From: Paenibacillus_AR mesotrionivorans
Lineage (GTDB): Bacteria > Bacillota > Bacilli > Paenibacillales > NBRC-103111
NCBI RefSeq assembly: GCF_046098205.1
Contig: NZ_JBJURJ010000002.1
Span: forward strand, 425,338-489,337
DNA length: 64,000 nt
Reading direction: 5' to 3'
Below the pieces are notes generated by a model. It was not told the origin of the DNA, made no database searches, and saw only the letters and a list, made by a program, of their open reading frames with translations. The position numbers and the translations under genes were made by a program. Below are positions 26,402 through 34,853 of this stretch, in pieces (position 1 is the stretch's first letter; each line of letters starts with the position of its first letter).

Positions 26402-27014
26402 GGCAGATCAGCTCCTTCTTATGGATAAGCTTCAAATAATGCTCCGTCAGGGTCTGTCCATGGCGGCGGAGAACCCCTCCCTCCGGAGCGAATAAATCCC
26501 CGTTGCCCAGATAATAATGGACCAGCCCCATCCACGTGTTAAACAGCAGGCTCAAGGGGAGCTCCGCCTCTCCTTCCACACCGCCCGTTTCCGCTCGGTC
26601 CCGCTCCAGCACTTGGCTGAAGTGGAAGGAAACGGCTGACTGAAGCCCGGTCCAGGCATCCCTGGCCTCCTGCGGAAGCAGCCGGTTCTCGATGACCAGC
26701 CGGGTATAGAAGGGTTCATGCCTGCTTATGCCGGCAATATGGACGTCAAGAAACTCCCGGAGCGTCCGGCAGGAAACCGCCGACAGGTGGGTGTCTTGGG
26801 CAATTTCACCGCAATAGGCTTCCAGCACCTCTGCAACCAGCCGCTCCTGAGTGGGAAAATGGAGGAACACCGTACCGTGGGAAACACCCGCCGCCTTGGC
26901 AATATCGGCCATTCGGGAGGCTTGAATACCCTGGGAGGAGAAAACGTCATAGGCGGCCTGCAGCAGCGCCGTTCGGGTCTCTTCCTTCTGCAATTGGCGC
27001 GTTGTTTTCTTCAT
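26376..27014 (-). CDS. TetR/AcrR family regulator
   Basis: 212 residues. The helix-turn-helix is at residues 8-55 (RTALLQAAYDVFSSQGIQASRMADIAKAAGVSHGTVFLHF, read in parts). The C-terminal ligand domain has a Trp/Tyr-rich end. The ATG at 27014 follows AAGGAG. It heads a four-gene operon with the winged-helix fragment, the CMD protein and the zinc-ribbon protein. A dyad at its own promoter suggests autoregulation. Confidence 0.88.
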   Translation of the reverse strand: MKKTTRQLQKEETRTALLQAAYDVFSSQGIQASRMADIAKAAGVSHGTVFLHFPTQERLVAEVLEAYCGEIAQDTHLSAVSCRTLREFLDVHIAGISRHEPFYTRLVIENRLLPQEARDAWTGLQSAVSFHFSQVLERDRAETGGVEGEAELPLSLLFNTWMGLVHYYLGNGDLFAPEGGVLRRHGQTLTEHYLKLIHKKELICHGVAENAN

Positions 27015-27032
27015 CGCTGACTCCTTAATCAC

Positions 27033-27074
27033 TGACTGTAAAGTCATTATATTCCCAAAAGAAAATCCTGTCTA
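27033..27074 (-). promoter_or_regulatory. Promoter and operator of the TetR-CMD operon
   Basis: On the minus strand TAGACA (27069-27074), a 17-bp spacer and TATAAT (27046-27051). The dyad TGACT-N4-AGTCA (27033-27046) starts at the -10 and covers the predicted start point, a classic TetR autorepression layout. Confidence 0.78.
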
Positions 27075-27089
27075 CAGGGAAGACAGGAT
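27055..27089 (-). terminator. Terminator of the MarR gene
   Basis: On the minus strand ATCCTGTCT pairs with AGACAGGAT over a 7-nt loop and is followed by TTTCTTTT. The stem overlaps the -35 of the next operon. Confidence 0.82.
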
Positions 27090-27118
27090 GACTTGCTCCG
27101 CACTGCACCGGGCCCCGG

Positions 27119-27547
27119 CTACACAATCCGCTGCAGCTTGCTTAACACCTCGAAAAAATCCTTCAGCCGTTCTATCCCGATTTCACGCTCTACAGCTGCT
27201 TGGGCCTCCTCCCACAAGGGCATCGCCTCATCCAGCTTGGTTTGGCCGCCGGCGCTTAGGGAAACGGATTTTTTCCGGGAATCCGCTTCATCGGGCTTTA
27301 CCTGGACGTATCCTTTTTTGCGGAGGGTCTCCACATTCCGGGTCACGGTGGTCTGGTCCATCAGGGCCAGCTCCGCCAGCTCGCCGATGGAGATCTGGGG
27401 ATGGGCGGAAATATCCACCAGCAGCCCGAATTGCGCCGCAGGCAGCCCTGCGGGCAAAAAATGCCTGTCATAAAATTGCGTCACCGCTCTGGCGGTCATC
27501 CGCATCTGCTTGCATGCGCATTTATGGACGGAATGGCCTGCTGCCAT
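27119..27547 (-). CDS. MarR family transcriptional regulator
   Basis: A 142-residue winged-helix regulator: ISIGELAELALMDQTTVTRNVETLRKKG is the recognition region, and DEADSRKKSVSLS is the wing. The N-terminus has Cys in HKCACKQMR, a place where several MarR-type sensors (OhrR/MhqR-like) carry a redox Cys; sensing is inferred only. The ATG at 27547 is chosen for spacing to GAGGGAAG. It follows the QueG-like gene by 17 bp and is probably cotranscribed. Confidence 0.86.
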   Translation of the reverse strand: MAAGHSVHKCACKQMRMTARAVTQFYDRHFLPAGLPAAQFGLLVDISAHPQISIGELAELALMDQTTVTRNVETLRKKGYVQVKPDEADSRKKSVSLSAGGQTKLDEAMPLWEEAQAAVEREIGIERLKDFFEVLSKLQRIV

Positions 27548-27564
27548 ACTTGTCACTTCCCTCT

Positions 27565-28602
27565 TTATGCTTCCAGCTGCAGCTCCTCCCGGACGGCTTG
27601 GGCCATACGGCGGATTCCGTCATGGCTGCTGCCGCAGGCCTGTAGAATCGGGTTGCGGTAGCCATCCCGGTAATTGTTGCGCATATAGTTTAACACATTT
27701 ATTTTCCACTTCCATAATTCTTCCGGGGATAAATAGAAAAATTTGGGCTGGATCTTTTCCCGGTATGTGTCCTCCGTCAGCTCCAGAATCCGCTCCGGCT
27801 CCAAAAGCTCCGCCACCTCCGGCAATCCGGGGAAATCCAGGGTCTCCTTCCATTGGTTCCGGTTCATGGGACAGGCATCCTGGCACAGGTCACAGCCGTA
27901 GATGCAGCTCCCGAAGCTATGGCGGAGAGGCTCCTGCCAGAGCTCGCGGCCGCCGAAGGTGGTCATGTAGGAGATACAGGCGGCGGGCTGCATGACGTAT
28001 GGTGCCGACAAGGAGCGGGTGGGGCAGGCGGACTGGCATTTGGTGCAGTTTTTGGGGCATGGGGGCAATACTTCCTGCTGGCGCAGCTCCATCTCTCCAT
28101 CGGTCAGCCACGCCTCCAGATGGACCCAGGAACCACTTTTGGTGTAAAGAAAATTATTCCGCCGTATGATGCCGAGCCCGGCCTCCAGAGCCGCCCAGCG
28201 CAGGCCCACCACACCGAACTTCCGGTTGCCGGCGGTGCGCAGCCCCAGCTCCTGCAGATATTCCTCCATCAAGAGACTGCTTTGGTATTCCGTGGTATTG
28301 GCATCCGCCCGGACATCCGTCAGATAGGTTTTGGCGATACGGCCCTTCACCTGCTCCGGAATCCGGTACTTGCCGTAAGGCATGGCCAGGACCACCACCG
28401 ACCTCGCCCATGGGAAATGGACCAGTGGCTCCGTCAACCTCTGCTGGTTCCGGTAAAAGGGCACGGATTCCGGAAGCTTCTCCATCCGCTCGAGAAATTT
28501 ATCGCGGTAGCCGTCCATAGCCCCAATAGGAATAATGCCGCAGCCCTCATACCCCAGCTCCTCCGCACGCTGCCGGATCAGCTGTTCCTTGGTAAGTGCC
28601 AT
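27565..28602 (-). CDS. QueG-like 4Fe-4S double-cluster reductase
   Basis: 345 residues. The N-terminal part resembles the cobalamin-binding half of epoxyqueuosine reductase (QueG). Two ferredoxin-like Cys clusters follow: CPKNCTKCQSACPTRSL (about residue 185) and CIYGCDLCQDACPMNR (about 235). QueG reduces epoxyqueuosine in tRNA. However, this protein lacks the C-terminal HEAT repeats of Bacillus QueG and sits with a MarR gene. A different reductase role is therefore possible. The ATG at 28602 has AAAGGAGG 8 nt upstream. Confidence 0.72.
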   Translation of the reverse strand: MALTKEQLIRQRAEELGYEGCGIIPIGAMDGYRDKFLERMEKLPESVPFYRNQQRLTEPLVHFPWARSVVVLAMPYGKYRIPEQVKGRIAKTYLTDVRADANTTEYQSSLLMEEYLQELGLRTAGNRKFGVVGLRWAALEAGLGIIRRNNFLYTKSGSWVHLEAWLTDGEMELRQQEVLPPCPKNCTKCQSACPTRSLSAPYVMQPAACISYMTTFGGRELWQEPLRHSFGSCIYGCDLCQDACPMNRNQWKETLDFPGLPEVAELLEPERILELTEDTYREKIQPKFFYLSPEELWKWKINVLNYMRNNYRDGYRNPILQACGSSHDGIRRMAQAVREELQLEA

Positions 28603-28615
28603 GCCGGTGGCCTCC

Positions 28616-28713
28616 TTTATATGTATATGCATATATAGTCCGTAAATGATTCGCTGCGTCAAACAGTGAGGCTCGCAGCACCCGTCATCCGGTTTATATG
28701 TATATGCATATAT
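28616..28713 (-). promoter_or_regulatory. Duplicated AT-rich operator upstream of the QueG-like/MarR operon
   Basis: A 21-bp sequence around the perfect palindrome TATATGCATATA occurs twice, at 28616-28637 and 28693-28713, in the same orientation and 77 bp apart. One copy abuts the ribosome binding site of the QueG-like gene. They are good candidates for MarR binding sites controlling this operon. Confidence 0.65.
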
Positions 28714-28780
28714 TATTCCTGCCTGCCACAGGTGTCAAGCGGACTCCTGCAGGCAATCGGCGCGAGGAGGCGGAGGTCCC

Positions 28781-28975
28781 AAACACAGCTGTGTATGATT
28801 TTTCATATACAAAATAGGAAAATTTCCGCGAACAGGTCATTAAACACGAATTTTCATATATAATTCGGCCGATATGACCGCACCGGGCTATTTATATATG
28901 AAATTTCGAGTACGATCGCTCCCAACGGCCCGAATTCCAAAATTAAACACGATATTTCGAGTTCATGTATTTAAC
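28781..28975 (+). repeat. FFRR intergenic element C
   Basis: An AT-rich version of the same architecture. F units share TTTCATATA at 28801 and 28852 (51 bp apart). R units share ATTTCGAG at 28903 and 28954 (51 bp apart); R1 also has TATATGAAA, inverse to the F core. It lies in the 560-bp gap between the divergent QueG-like and Bcr/CflA genes. The stretch 28976-29165 has no supported feature. Confidence 0.6.
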
Positions 28976-29165
28976 ACTTACTGGATACCACTTCCGTTTA
29001 CTCCCACCCTCTGGTCACTCTAATCCGTATCGCCAAATACTCTGGTTCCCCTCCCCGCTTCCCTCTTCGGCTTCACCGGAGACTCCGGCACGGCTTTCAG
29101 ATTCATCCTGTTCAACCCTCACGCTTTGGTGTATTCTGGTAGGAACAGAAAGGCAGGTTCCGACC

Positions 29166-30416
29166 ATGAATGAGACCTTAAACACAACACCCAAAGATCT
29201 AAGCACCTCCTCCAGCAGGGCAAAATCCGGGGCGCGACTGATCCTGATTCTCGGGGCCCTGTCCGCCTTTGGGCCCTTGTCCCTGGACATGTACCTGCCC
29301 TCGCTGCCTGCCCTGGCCAGGGATTTAGGCAGCGGCGCCTCCCAGGCCCAGCTCAGCCTCACCTTCTGCCTGCTGGGTTTGGCCGTAGGCCAGCTGCTGG
29401 CCGGCCCCTTAAGCGATGTGCGCGGACGGCGGGGTCCGCTGCTCATTAGCCTGGCGGTATATTTCGCCGCTTCCCTGGCTTGCGCCTACAGCCCAAGCAT
29501 CTGGGCGTTCTGCGCCCTGCGCCTGATCCAAGGTCTGGCGGGAGCGGCAGGCATCGTCCTCAGCCGGGCCGTGGTCCGGGACATGTACACCGGCACCGAG
29601 CTGACCCGCTGCTTCGCCATGCTGATGCTGGTCAACGGCGCCGCTCCCGTCCTGGCCCCCATACTGGGCGCCCAGCTACTCAATTGGACCTCCTGGCGGG
29701 GCATCTTCCTGATCCTGGCGGCCATCGGTATCATCATGCTGGCCTCCGTCTGGCTGTGGCTGCCGGAAACCCTCCCCCGCGACCGCCGGGCACGGGGAGG
29801 GCTGCCCCAGACGCTGGCGGCATTCCGGGACCTGCTCCGGGACCGGCGTTTTGTGGGGCTGGCCTTGTCCCAAGGCTTTATGTATGCCGCCATGTTCGCC
29901 TACATTTCCGGCTCCCCCTTTGTGCTGCAGGATCTCTACAAGGTTTCGCCGCAAGGCTTCAGCCTGGTGTTCGCCGTGAACGGCCTGGGCATTATCCTGG
30001 CCGGACAAACCGCCGGCAGACTGGCGGGCCGGGTCCGGGAGGAGCGGCTGTTTGCTGCGGGCATCGCCATGGGACTGGCCGGCGGGCTGGGCCTGCTGGC
30101 TTCGGTGCTGGCGGATGCCGGGCTTGCAGCCATCCTGTGCTGCCTGTTCCTGGTCGTCTCCAGCATCGGCATTGCCTCCACCTCCGGCACCTCCTTGGCC
30201 ATGGAGCACTACGGCCATGCGGCAGGCAGCGCCTCCGCCCTGCTGGGACTGGTTTCCTTCATCGCCGGGGGAATCATCAGCCCCCTGGTGGGACTGGGCG
30301 GGCAAGGAACCGCCCTGCCTATGGGTGCGCTGATCGCCGCTGCGGAGGTCGGAGCGCTGCTATGTTACGTCAGCCTGGCAAGCGGCACACGCAGAAAAGC
30401 CAGCCGCCGGACCTGA
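29166..30416 (+). CDS. Bcr/CflA family drug-resistance MFS transporter
   Basis: A 416-residue protein with twelve predicted membrane helices (DHA1 family). Typical features are LSAFGPLSLDMYLPSLPAL in helix 1, GPLSDVRGRRGPLL (motif A), RLIQGLAGAAG and SRAVVRDMY (motif B region). Relatives export bicyclomycin, sulfonamides or chloramphenicol; the true substrate is unknown. The ATG at 29166 begins the typical cytoplasmic N-terminus; earlier in-frame starts run through the intergenic repeat and are rejected. Confidence 0.9.
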   Translation: MNETLNTTPKDLSTSSSRAKSGARLILILGALSAFGPLSLDMYLPSLPALARDLGSGASQAQLSLTFCLLGLAVGQLLAGPLSDVRGRRGPLLISLAVYFAASLACAYSPSIWAFCALRLIQGLAGAAGIVLSRAVVRDMYTGTELTRCFAMLMLVNGAAPVLAPILGAQLLNWTSWRGIFLILAAIGIIMLASVWLWLPETLPRDRRARGGLPQTLAAFRDLLRDRRFVGLALSQGFMYAAMFAYISGSPFVLQDLYKVSPQGFSLVFAVNGLGIILAGQTAGRLAGRVREERLFAAGIAMGLAGGLGLLASVLADAGLAAILCCLFLVVSSIGIASTSGTSLAMEHYGHAAGSASALLGLVSFIAGGIISPLVGLGGQGTALPMGALIAAAEVGALLCYVSLASGTRRKASRRT

Positions 30417-30538
30417 CCGGAAACCGGCGGCGGTTAGAAGTGGCTTTTGGCATGAATAAGGGTATAGTTACATAAGCAAGTATGGTTCCGAATGGGAGTG
30501 TCCAGGTCCAAAACTCAACTTCGTTGGAGGGATCGCGC

Positions 30539-32731
30539 ATGAAGAGTCCGGTTCAGCTTGGCTATACCTTGGGAACAAGCCTGCTGCTGTCTGCCGCAGC
30601 TTACTTTTATGCATCCAATTGGGGGGCGCTCAGCCGCGGGGAAAAGCTGGCGCCTCTTCTTGCTGCCATCATCTTGATGTATGCGCTCTCCGAATTCTTC
30701 GCACGGAGACCCGGCCGGGCGTTTCTCAGCCGTCTTTCCTTATTGGCAGGCTGTCTGTTTTTCGGCGTGGGTGTTGCCCTGGTTGGTCAAATGTATAACT
30801 CCCATGCCGACAGCTACACCCTCTTCGCGGTCTGGCTGATCCCCGCTCTGCTGCTGGCTGTAATCACACGCTGGCCGCCCTTTTCTGTGCTCAGCTTTAT
30901 CTTGGCCCATCTGGCCTACCTGCTGTATTTCTTCCCGGGCTTCCGCTCCAGTGCAATTTCGGAATGGCGCATCGTCAGTGTTCTGCTGGCTGCAGCAGCC
31001 GTGAATCTGGTCATCCTCTTTTTGGCAGAACGCCGTCTGGTTGCTTCACCGGCCATCAAAGCCCTGTCCTTTATTACCGCCTTTGGCTTGATGCTGTATG
31101 CCTCCAATTCCTTCTTTCTTGAGAGCCTGGGCGTTTGGGTGAACCTGCCCCTGTTCCTGCTTCTGGCATTCGCCGCCCCTTACTACTACCGAACCCGTCA
31201 AAAATCCTTCCTGCTGCTGAGCGGGCTGTTCATCTCCATTCTGGCCATCGTAAAATATACGGAGCTGCTGATTCATTTCCTAGACGAAAGCTTCATTCTG
31301 TGGAGCCTCATCTTCGTTGTGTTATTTATCTGGGGAAATGTCCGTTTCCTGAATCTGGTCCGCTCCTCTCCCTCCGCCGCGGCGGAGGACAATCCAAACA
31401 GCGATGCCGTTTCTGCGCATAACGCCTTTACCATGTGGGCCTCCCGGATCCTGGCGGCAGCGGCGATTGCCATTGCCACAGTGCTGGGAACAGCTGTCAT
31501 CATCGGCTTCCTCGTCCTCATTCTGGAGATTGACCATCCCGAATATGCCATGTGCGCGCTAGGCGCCATTGCCACTATAGGAGCCATTGCCGCCGGGAAG
31601 CTGAACGGAGTCGTACGGTACACCTTTTTGACCTGCGGCATGGTTGTGGGAATGTCCTCCGGCATTATCCTGGACAGTTTTCCGGTTCTGCTTTTCTTCT
31701 TGCTGACGGCGGTGGGGGCATTTGTCTTTATTCCAGGCACCGTTCAGAGGATTTACTGCCTGGTTGCCGGTGCGGTGATGGGCTGGGTGGTGCTGGATTG
31801 GATGCTGGACGGCGACCTTCCGGTGTTTTCCGCCTTGGGCGCAGTTCTGCTTATACTCCTGCTGGCCGCTTGGCTGCTCATCAAACAGCCTGGCGTGCGT
31901 TGGCCATTGTTATACGGAGGGTATCCGTCGTTTTTACTGGTCTTTTATATCCTCACCTTTATTACCGAAGGAACGGCCTATTATCTGATGAACGGACTGT
32001 TTTTCCTGACGGTTACGGCCGCCGTGCTGCTCAGCCTCCGTCGGTCTCTGACGTGGGTTTATGTCATCAGTCTGATTTTCTGGACCGCATTCCTGGTGTA
32101 CAAATATTATGATTTGGCCTGGAAGCTGCTCCACAAATCCTTCAGTTTGGCCTTGGCGGGTTTAATCTTGCTGGGATTGACCCGGCTGTACGAAAGAAGG
32201 CTGGGCGACAGCACGGAGCTGTCCGCTCTGTGCACAAACCGGCGGCGCACTACCGTATGGCTGCTAGCAGCGGTAACCCTGCTGCAGCTCGGATTTCTCT
32301 CGGCGCAAACCGCCCGCAGTGAATGGCATCTGGCCCATGGCCAAACCATTAAGCTGGAATTGGCGCCTGTGGACCCCCGCTCCATGCTGCAGGGGGATTA
32401 CGTGATCCTCTCTTACGAAGTTTCCCGTCCGGAATGGGACGAAGCACAATGGAACAGACTGGAGTCCAAAGGCAAAGCAGCCCTGGTGCTTGCTCCCGAT
32501 GGGGCGGGGGTTTACCGCCTGGAGAGGCTGTACGAGGAAGGCAGTTCTCTTCAGGAAGGGGAGGTGCTGATTCGTGGCAAATGGGACGGATACCGCGGCT
32601 TTGATTTCGGCATCGAGCATTATTTTATTCCCGAGGGTACAGGTATCGATCTGGTCAACCAGGTCCGTTACGCTGAGGTGAAGCTGTCCTCAAAAGGCGA
32701 TGCCATCCTGGTGCGGCTGACAAACGGATAG
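30539..32731 (+). CDS. DUF2157-DUF4401-GDYXXLXY fusion membrane protein
   Basis: A 730-residue protein with about 20 hydrophobic segments. The N-terminus matches DUF2157 (GYTLGTSLLLSAAAYFYASNW), the middle resembles DUF4401, and the last ~160 residues are the GDYXXLXY domain with its name motif (MLQGDYVILSYEV). In many bacteria the last domain is a separate gene next to a DUF2157/DUF4401 gene; here they are fused. That supports a physical complex in the membrane. Function is unknown. The ATG at 30539 follows GGAGGG. Confidence 0.82.
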   Translation: MKSPVQLGYTLGTSLLLSAAAYFYASNWGALSRGEKLAPLLAAIILMYALSEFFARRPGRAFLSRLSLLAGCLFFGVGVALVGQMYNSHADSYTLFAVWLIPALLLAVITRWPPFSVLSFILAHLAYLLYFFPGFRSSAISEWRIVSVLLAAAAVNLVILFLAERRLVASPAIKALSFITAFGLMLYASNSFFLESLGVWVNLPLFLLLAFAAPYYYRTRQKSFLLLSGLFISILAIVKYTELLIHFLDESFILWSLIFVVLFIWGNVRFLNLVRSSPSAAAEDNPNSDAVSAHNAFTMWASRILAAAAIAIATVLGTAVIIGFLVLILEIDHPEYAMCALGAIATIGAIAAGKLNGVVRYTFLTCGMVVGMSSGIILDSFPVLLFFLLTAVGAFVFIPGTVQRIYCLVAGAVMGWVVLDWMLDGDLPVFSALGAVLLILLLAAWLLIKQPGVRWPLLYGGYPSFLLVFYILTFITEGTAYYLMNGLFFLTVTAAVLLSLRRSLTWVYVISLIFWTAFLVYKYYDLAWKLLHKSFSLALAGLILLGLTRLYERRLGDSTELSALCTNRRRTTVWLLAAVTLLQLGFLSAQTARSEWHLAHGQTIKLELAPVDPRSMLQGDYVILSYEVSRPEWDEAQWNRLESKGKAALVLAPDGAGVYRLERLYEEGSSLQEGEVLIRGKWDGYRGFDFGIEHYFIPEGTGIDLVNQVRYAEVKLSSKGDAILVRLTNG

Positions 32732-32774
32732 GCCGTACGGAAGCTTCCCGTTGAATCATGCTCAGCTTGCATTC

Positions 32775-32811
32775 GAAAAAACCGCCCCCAGGCTCGTTCC
32801 CGGAGGCGGTT
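32775..32811 (-). terminator. Terminator of the AHSA1-ArsR operon
   Basis: On the minus strand AACCGCCTCCGGG pairs with CCTGGGGGCGGTT (small mismatch) and is followed by TTTTTCG. Confidence 0.8.
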
Positions 32812-32826
32812 CTGCTTGTTTATACC

Positions 32827-33171
32827 TTACATATTCCCGGTGTCAGCGGGCTCCTCCTGCTCCACAAAGGCCTTCAGGAGCGACAGCTTGTCCTCCCAAT
32901 AGGCTTCGAAGAACACCAGCCATTCCCTGACCTCTGCCAGAGGCTCCGGCCGCAGCCTGTAGCGGGTCTCCCGCCCCGTTCTCCGGGAGCGGACAAGTCC
33001 GGCATCGGATAAGACATGCAGATGTTTGTTCACCGCGGTGCGGGAGATAGGAAAATGCTCCGAAATAGCGGCAATGGGCAGCTCCTCGTCCGCCAGCAGT
33101 CTCAGAAGCTTGCGCCGTGTCGGATCGGCGATAGCCTGGAACACATCATGCCTGAGAGCGGGTGCAGCCAC
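32827..33171 (-). CDS. ArsR family regulator (SRPBCC-associated)
   Basis: A 114-residue winged-helix protein (FQAIADPTRRKLLRLLADEELPI, then ISEHFPISRTAVNKHLHVLSDAGL and RETRYRLRPEPLAEVREWL). There are no metal-binding Cys, as in the SdpR-like ArsR subgroup that pairs with AHSA1/SRPBCC proteins. It starts 2 bp after the AHSA1 gene, so the two are coupled. It probably represses its own operon through the repeats at 33625-33665. Confidence 0.88.
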   Translation of the reverse strand: MAAPALRHDVFQAIADPTRRKLLRLLADEELPIAAISEHFPISRTAVNKHLHVLSDAGLVRSRRTGRETRYRLRPEPLAEVREWLVFFEAYWEDKLSLLKAFVEQEEPADTGNM

Positions 33172-33173
33172 GG

Positions 33174-33599
33174 TTAAGCCTCCACGTACTGGACAAGCGC
33201 CTTATGCACAATGCTCTCCCAGCCGCCGTCCATAATGCCGCGGATAACAGGATGGGGCTGCCCGAATTCGGTGAGTTTGTCCGCCTCCCAGCCGGAATGG
33301 ATGAGGGTAAACTCCGTTTTATTATCCTCCAAGGCCACCAGCAGAAACTCCAGATGCCAGTCCTTCCCCCAATCGAAGCCCAGCTTGTTAGGCGGGTCCA
33401 CCTCGGTTACCTTGCACGGAGAGTCGCCGAACTGCCCAGATTTCAGCACAAATTCATGTCCGGCCACAGGCTCAAAGGTATTCTCCATCCACCAAGCGGC
33501 AATACCCTGGGAGGTAGCCACCGCTTTCCACACCTTATCGACGGGTGCGTTCAAAATAACCGTTTTCCGGATTTCCGGCATTGTTCCCTGATGCTGCAT
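33174..33599 (-). CDS. SRPBCC/AHSA1 family protein
   Basis: A 141-residue START-like domain protein (PEIRKTVILNAPVDKVWKAVAT, IAAWWMENTFEPVAGHEF, then GWESIVHKALVQYVEA). The fold has a hydrophobic pocket for lipids or other ligands. Paired ArsR/AHSA1 operons are frequent in Firmicutes, but the ligand is unknown. The ATG at 33599 has GAGGAGG 7 nt upstream. Confidence 0.87.
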   Translation of the reverse strand: MQHQGTMPEIRKTVILNAPVDKVWKAVATSQGIAAWWMENTFEPVAGHEFVLKSGQFGDSPCKVTEVDPPNKLGFDWGKDWHLEFLLVALEDNKTEFTLIHSGWEADKLTEFGQPHPVIRGIMDGGWESIVHKALVQYVEA

Positions 33600-33624
33600 C
33601 TATGTTCCTCCTCTAATCGTGACA

Positions 33625-33672
33625 CCTATAGGTTTCATGAGTATAATAACACCCTATGGTTTCATATTGCAA
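33625..33672 (-). promoter_or_regulatory. Promoter and repeated ArsR sites of the AHSA1-ArsR operon
   Basis: On the minus strand TTGCAA (33667-33672), an 18-bp spacer and TATTAT (33643-33648). ATGAAACC(T)ATAGG occurs twice, at 33625-33638 and 33653-33665, 28 bp apart; one copy lies in the spacer and one at the start site. These are likely ArsR operators. Confidence 0.62.
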
Positions 33673-33706
33673 ATAGAACCTATTCCCAGCCCTCTGCAGC
33701 GCTGGA

Positions 33707-34546
33707 TTAGCGTGGCCACCGGTAAGCAGGCACATACCGGAGCATAGCCTGGAATAACACGCTCCATTGGCGCAGGGTCAGGGAAGCCGCAGACTGGCTC
33801 CTCTCCGCTTCAGCCTCCCTCAGGACTACCTTTATTTGGGCCGCCGTAAAAATCAGCTTCATCGGTTCATGGATAGGATGCCCGGCAGCCTTCAGGAGAA
33901 AACGGGCAAAGGCGCAAAATCGCCCGTATTGCCCTTGCGGCAAAAGCGGCTCCTTCCTTCGCTCCACATAGAGAATGCTTCCATCCACCTTGGGCGGCGG
34001 CGAAAAACAGGTGCGAGAGACCAGCCCTCTTTTTTCCATATGGTAATTCATCCTCCATGCCAGCACACGCGGATCCGTACAGCTCGATGCTGTAAAGCGG
34101 ATGGCAGCACCTTTTTCCACAATAAAAGCTCCCCGCTGCACATTCCAGCTTTCCCGTCCCAACAGCCTTTCCAACACCTCGGTAGTAATGGCAAAAGGCA
34201 GATTCGACACGGCAGTAAACGGCCGGTCCGGCAGCTTCATTGTTCGAAAGTCCCCTTGGTGCACGGTGATATGGGGAAAAGCTGCCGTTTTTGCCCGCAG
34301 GCTTTGCACAAATTCCGCATCCCGCTCTACGGCAATTACCTTGCCGGCAACAGCCAGAAGGGGCAGAGTCAGCGCCCCTTTCCCTGCACCAATCTCCAGC
34401 ACGGTATCAGCAGGACCTGCTGCTGAGAGGCGGACCAGCTCTTCGATGGTTTTCCGGTGGTGCAGCAGATGCTGCCCGGAGAAATTGGCGGACACGGCGC
34501 GGGCCGCCCCGGTACTGGGTTTATTCCGGTTTCGTTTTCTATTCAT
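33707..34546 (-). CDS. erm: 23S rRNA adenine N6-methyltransferase, Erm(D)-like
   Basis: 279 residues. SAM-binding motif I is LEIGAGKGALTLPL (about residue 50), followed by VERD and HQGDFRT; the catalytic motif IV is NLPFAITT (about residue 115). The start SANFSGQHLLHHRKTIEELV is typical of the Erm(D)/Erm(34) branch of Bacillales. Erm enzymes methylate A2058 of 23S rRNA and block macrolide, lincosamide and streptogramin B binding. The C-terminus is Arg-rich as usual. Upstream lie a leader peptide gene and two terminator-like hairpins, so it is probably inducible by attenuation. Activity against drugs is inferred. Confidence 0.88.
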   Translation of the reverse strand: MNRKRNRNKPSTGAARAVSANFSGQHLLHHRKTIEELVRLSAAGPADTVLEIGAGKGALTLPLLAVAGKVIAVERDAEFVQSLRAKTAAFPHITVHQGDFRTMKLPDRPFTAVSNLPFAITTEVLERLLGRESWNVQRGAFIVEKGAAIRFTASSCTDPRVLAWRMNYHMEKRGLVSRTCFSPPPKVDGSILYVERRKEPLLPQGQYGRFCAFARFLLKAAGHPIHEPMKLIFTAAQIKVVLREAEAERSQSAASLTLRQWSVLFQAMLRYVPAYRWPR

Positions 34547-34583
34547 TTCAAGCCACTCCCCATTGGTAACTTCCCGAGTCTAA

Positions 34584-34608
34584 TAAAAAAAGCAGGCATC
34601 TGCCTGCT
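34584..34608 (-). terminator. Leader terminator before erm (attenuator)
   Basis: On the minus strand AGCAGGC pairs with GCCTGCT over a 4-nt loop and is followed by seven T, 37 bp before the erm start codon. GCACCTGCC at 34676-34684 (minus) can pair with GGCAGATGC in this hairpin at 8 of 9 positions, which would break the terminator. That is the expected layout of transcription attenuation. Confidence 0.75.
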
Positions 34609-34728
34609 GCGGGAAAAACCGTTGGTGGGCCTAAGCCTCCTATAAAAAGACGTACCCGAATAAACCGGCCTGTTGGGCAGGTGCGGTTAAATATCGGCAC
34701 TCCTGCAGCGTGGGCTGCGAATGCCAAC

Positions 34729-34775
34729 AAAAAAAACGCCAAAAAGAGGCAGACCTGTCGTCCCCTCTCCCGGCG
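34729..34775 (-). terminator. Second terminator-like hairpin in the erm leader
   Basis: On the minus strand CGCCGGGAGAGG can pair with CCTCTTTTTGGCG using several G-T pairs, and eight T follow. It is weaker than the promoter-distal hairpin. Two terminators in one leader are known for Bacillus ermK. Confidence 0.5.
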
Positions 34776-34853
34776 CTTCCTGTTCACGGGTATCCTCAAA
34801 TGGGCAGACCGATTCCGTTTTGCTCCGCGTGCAGGCAGAGCCCTTGTACATGT

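Noticed and set aside
34548..34799. 83-residue minus-strand frame before erm, considered as leader peptide
   Set aside because: It runs through both leader hairpins, and the 18-codon frame at 34854-34910 has the better ribosome binding site and the Arg-X-Arg motif.
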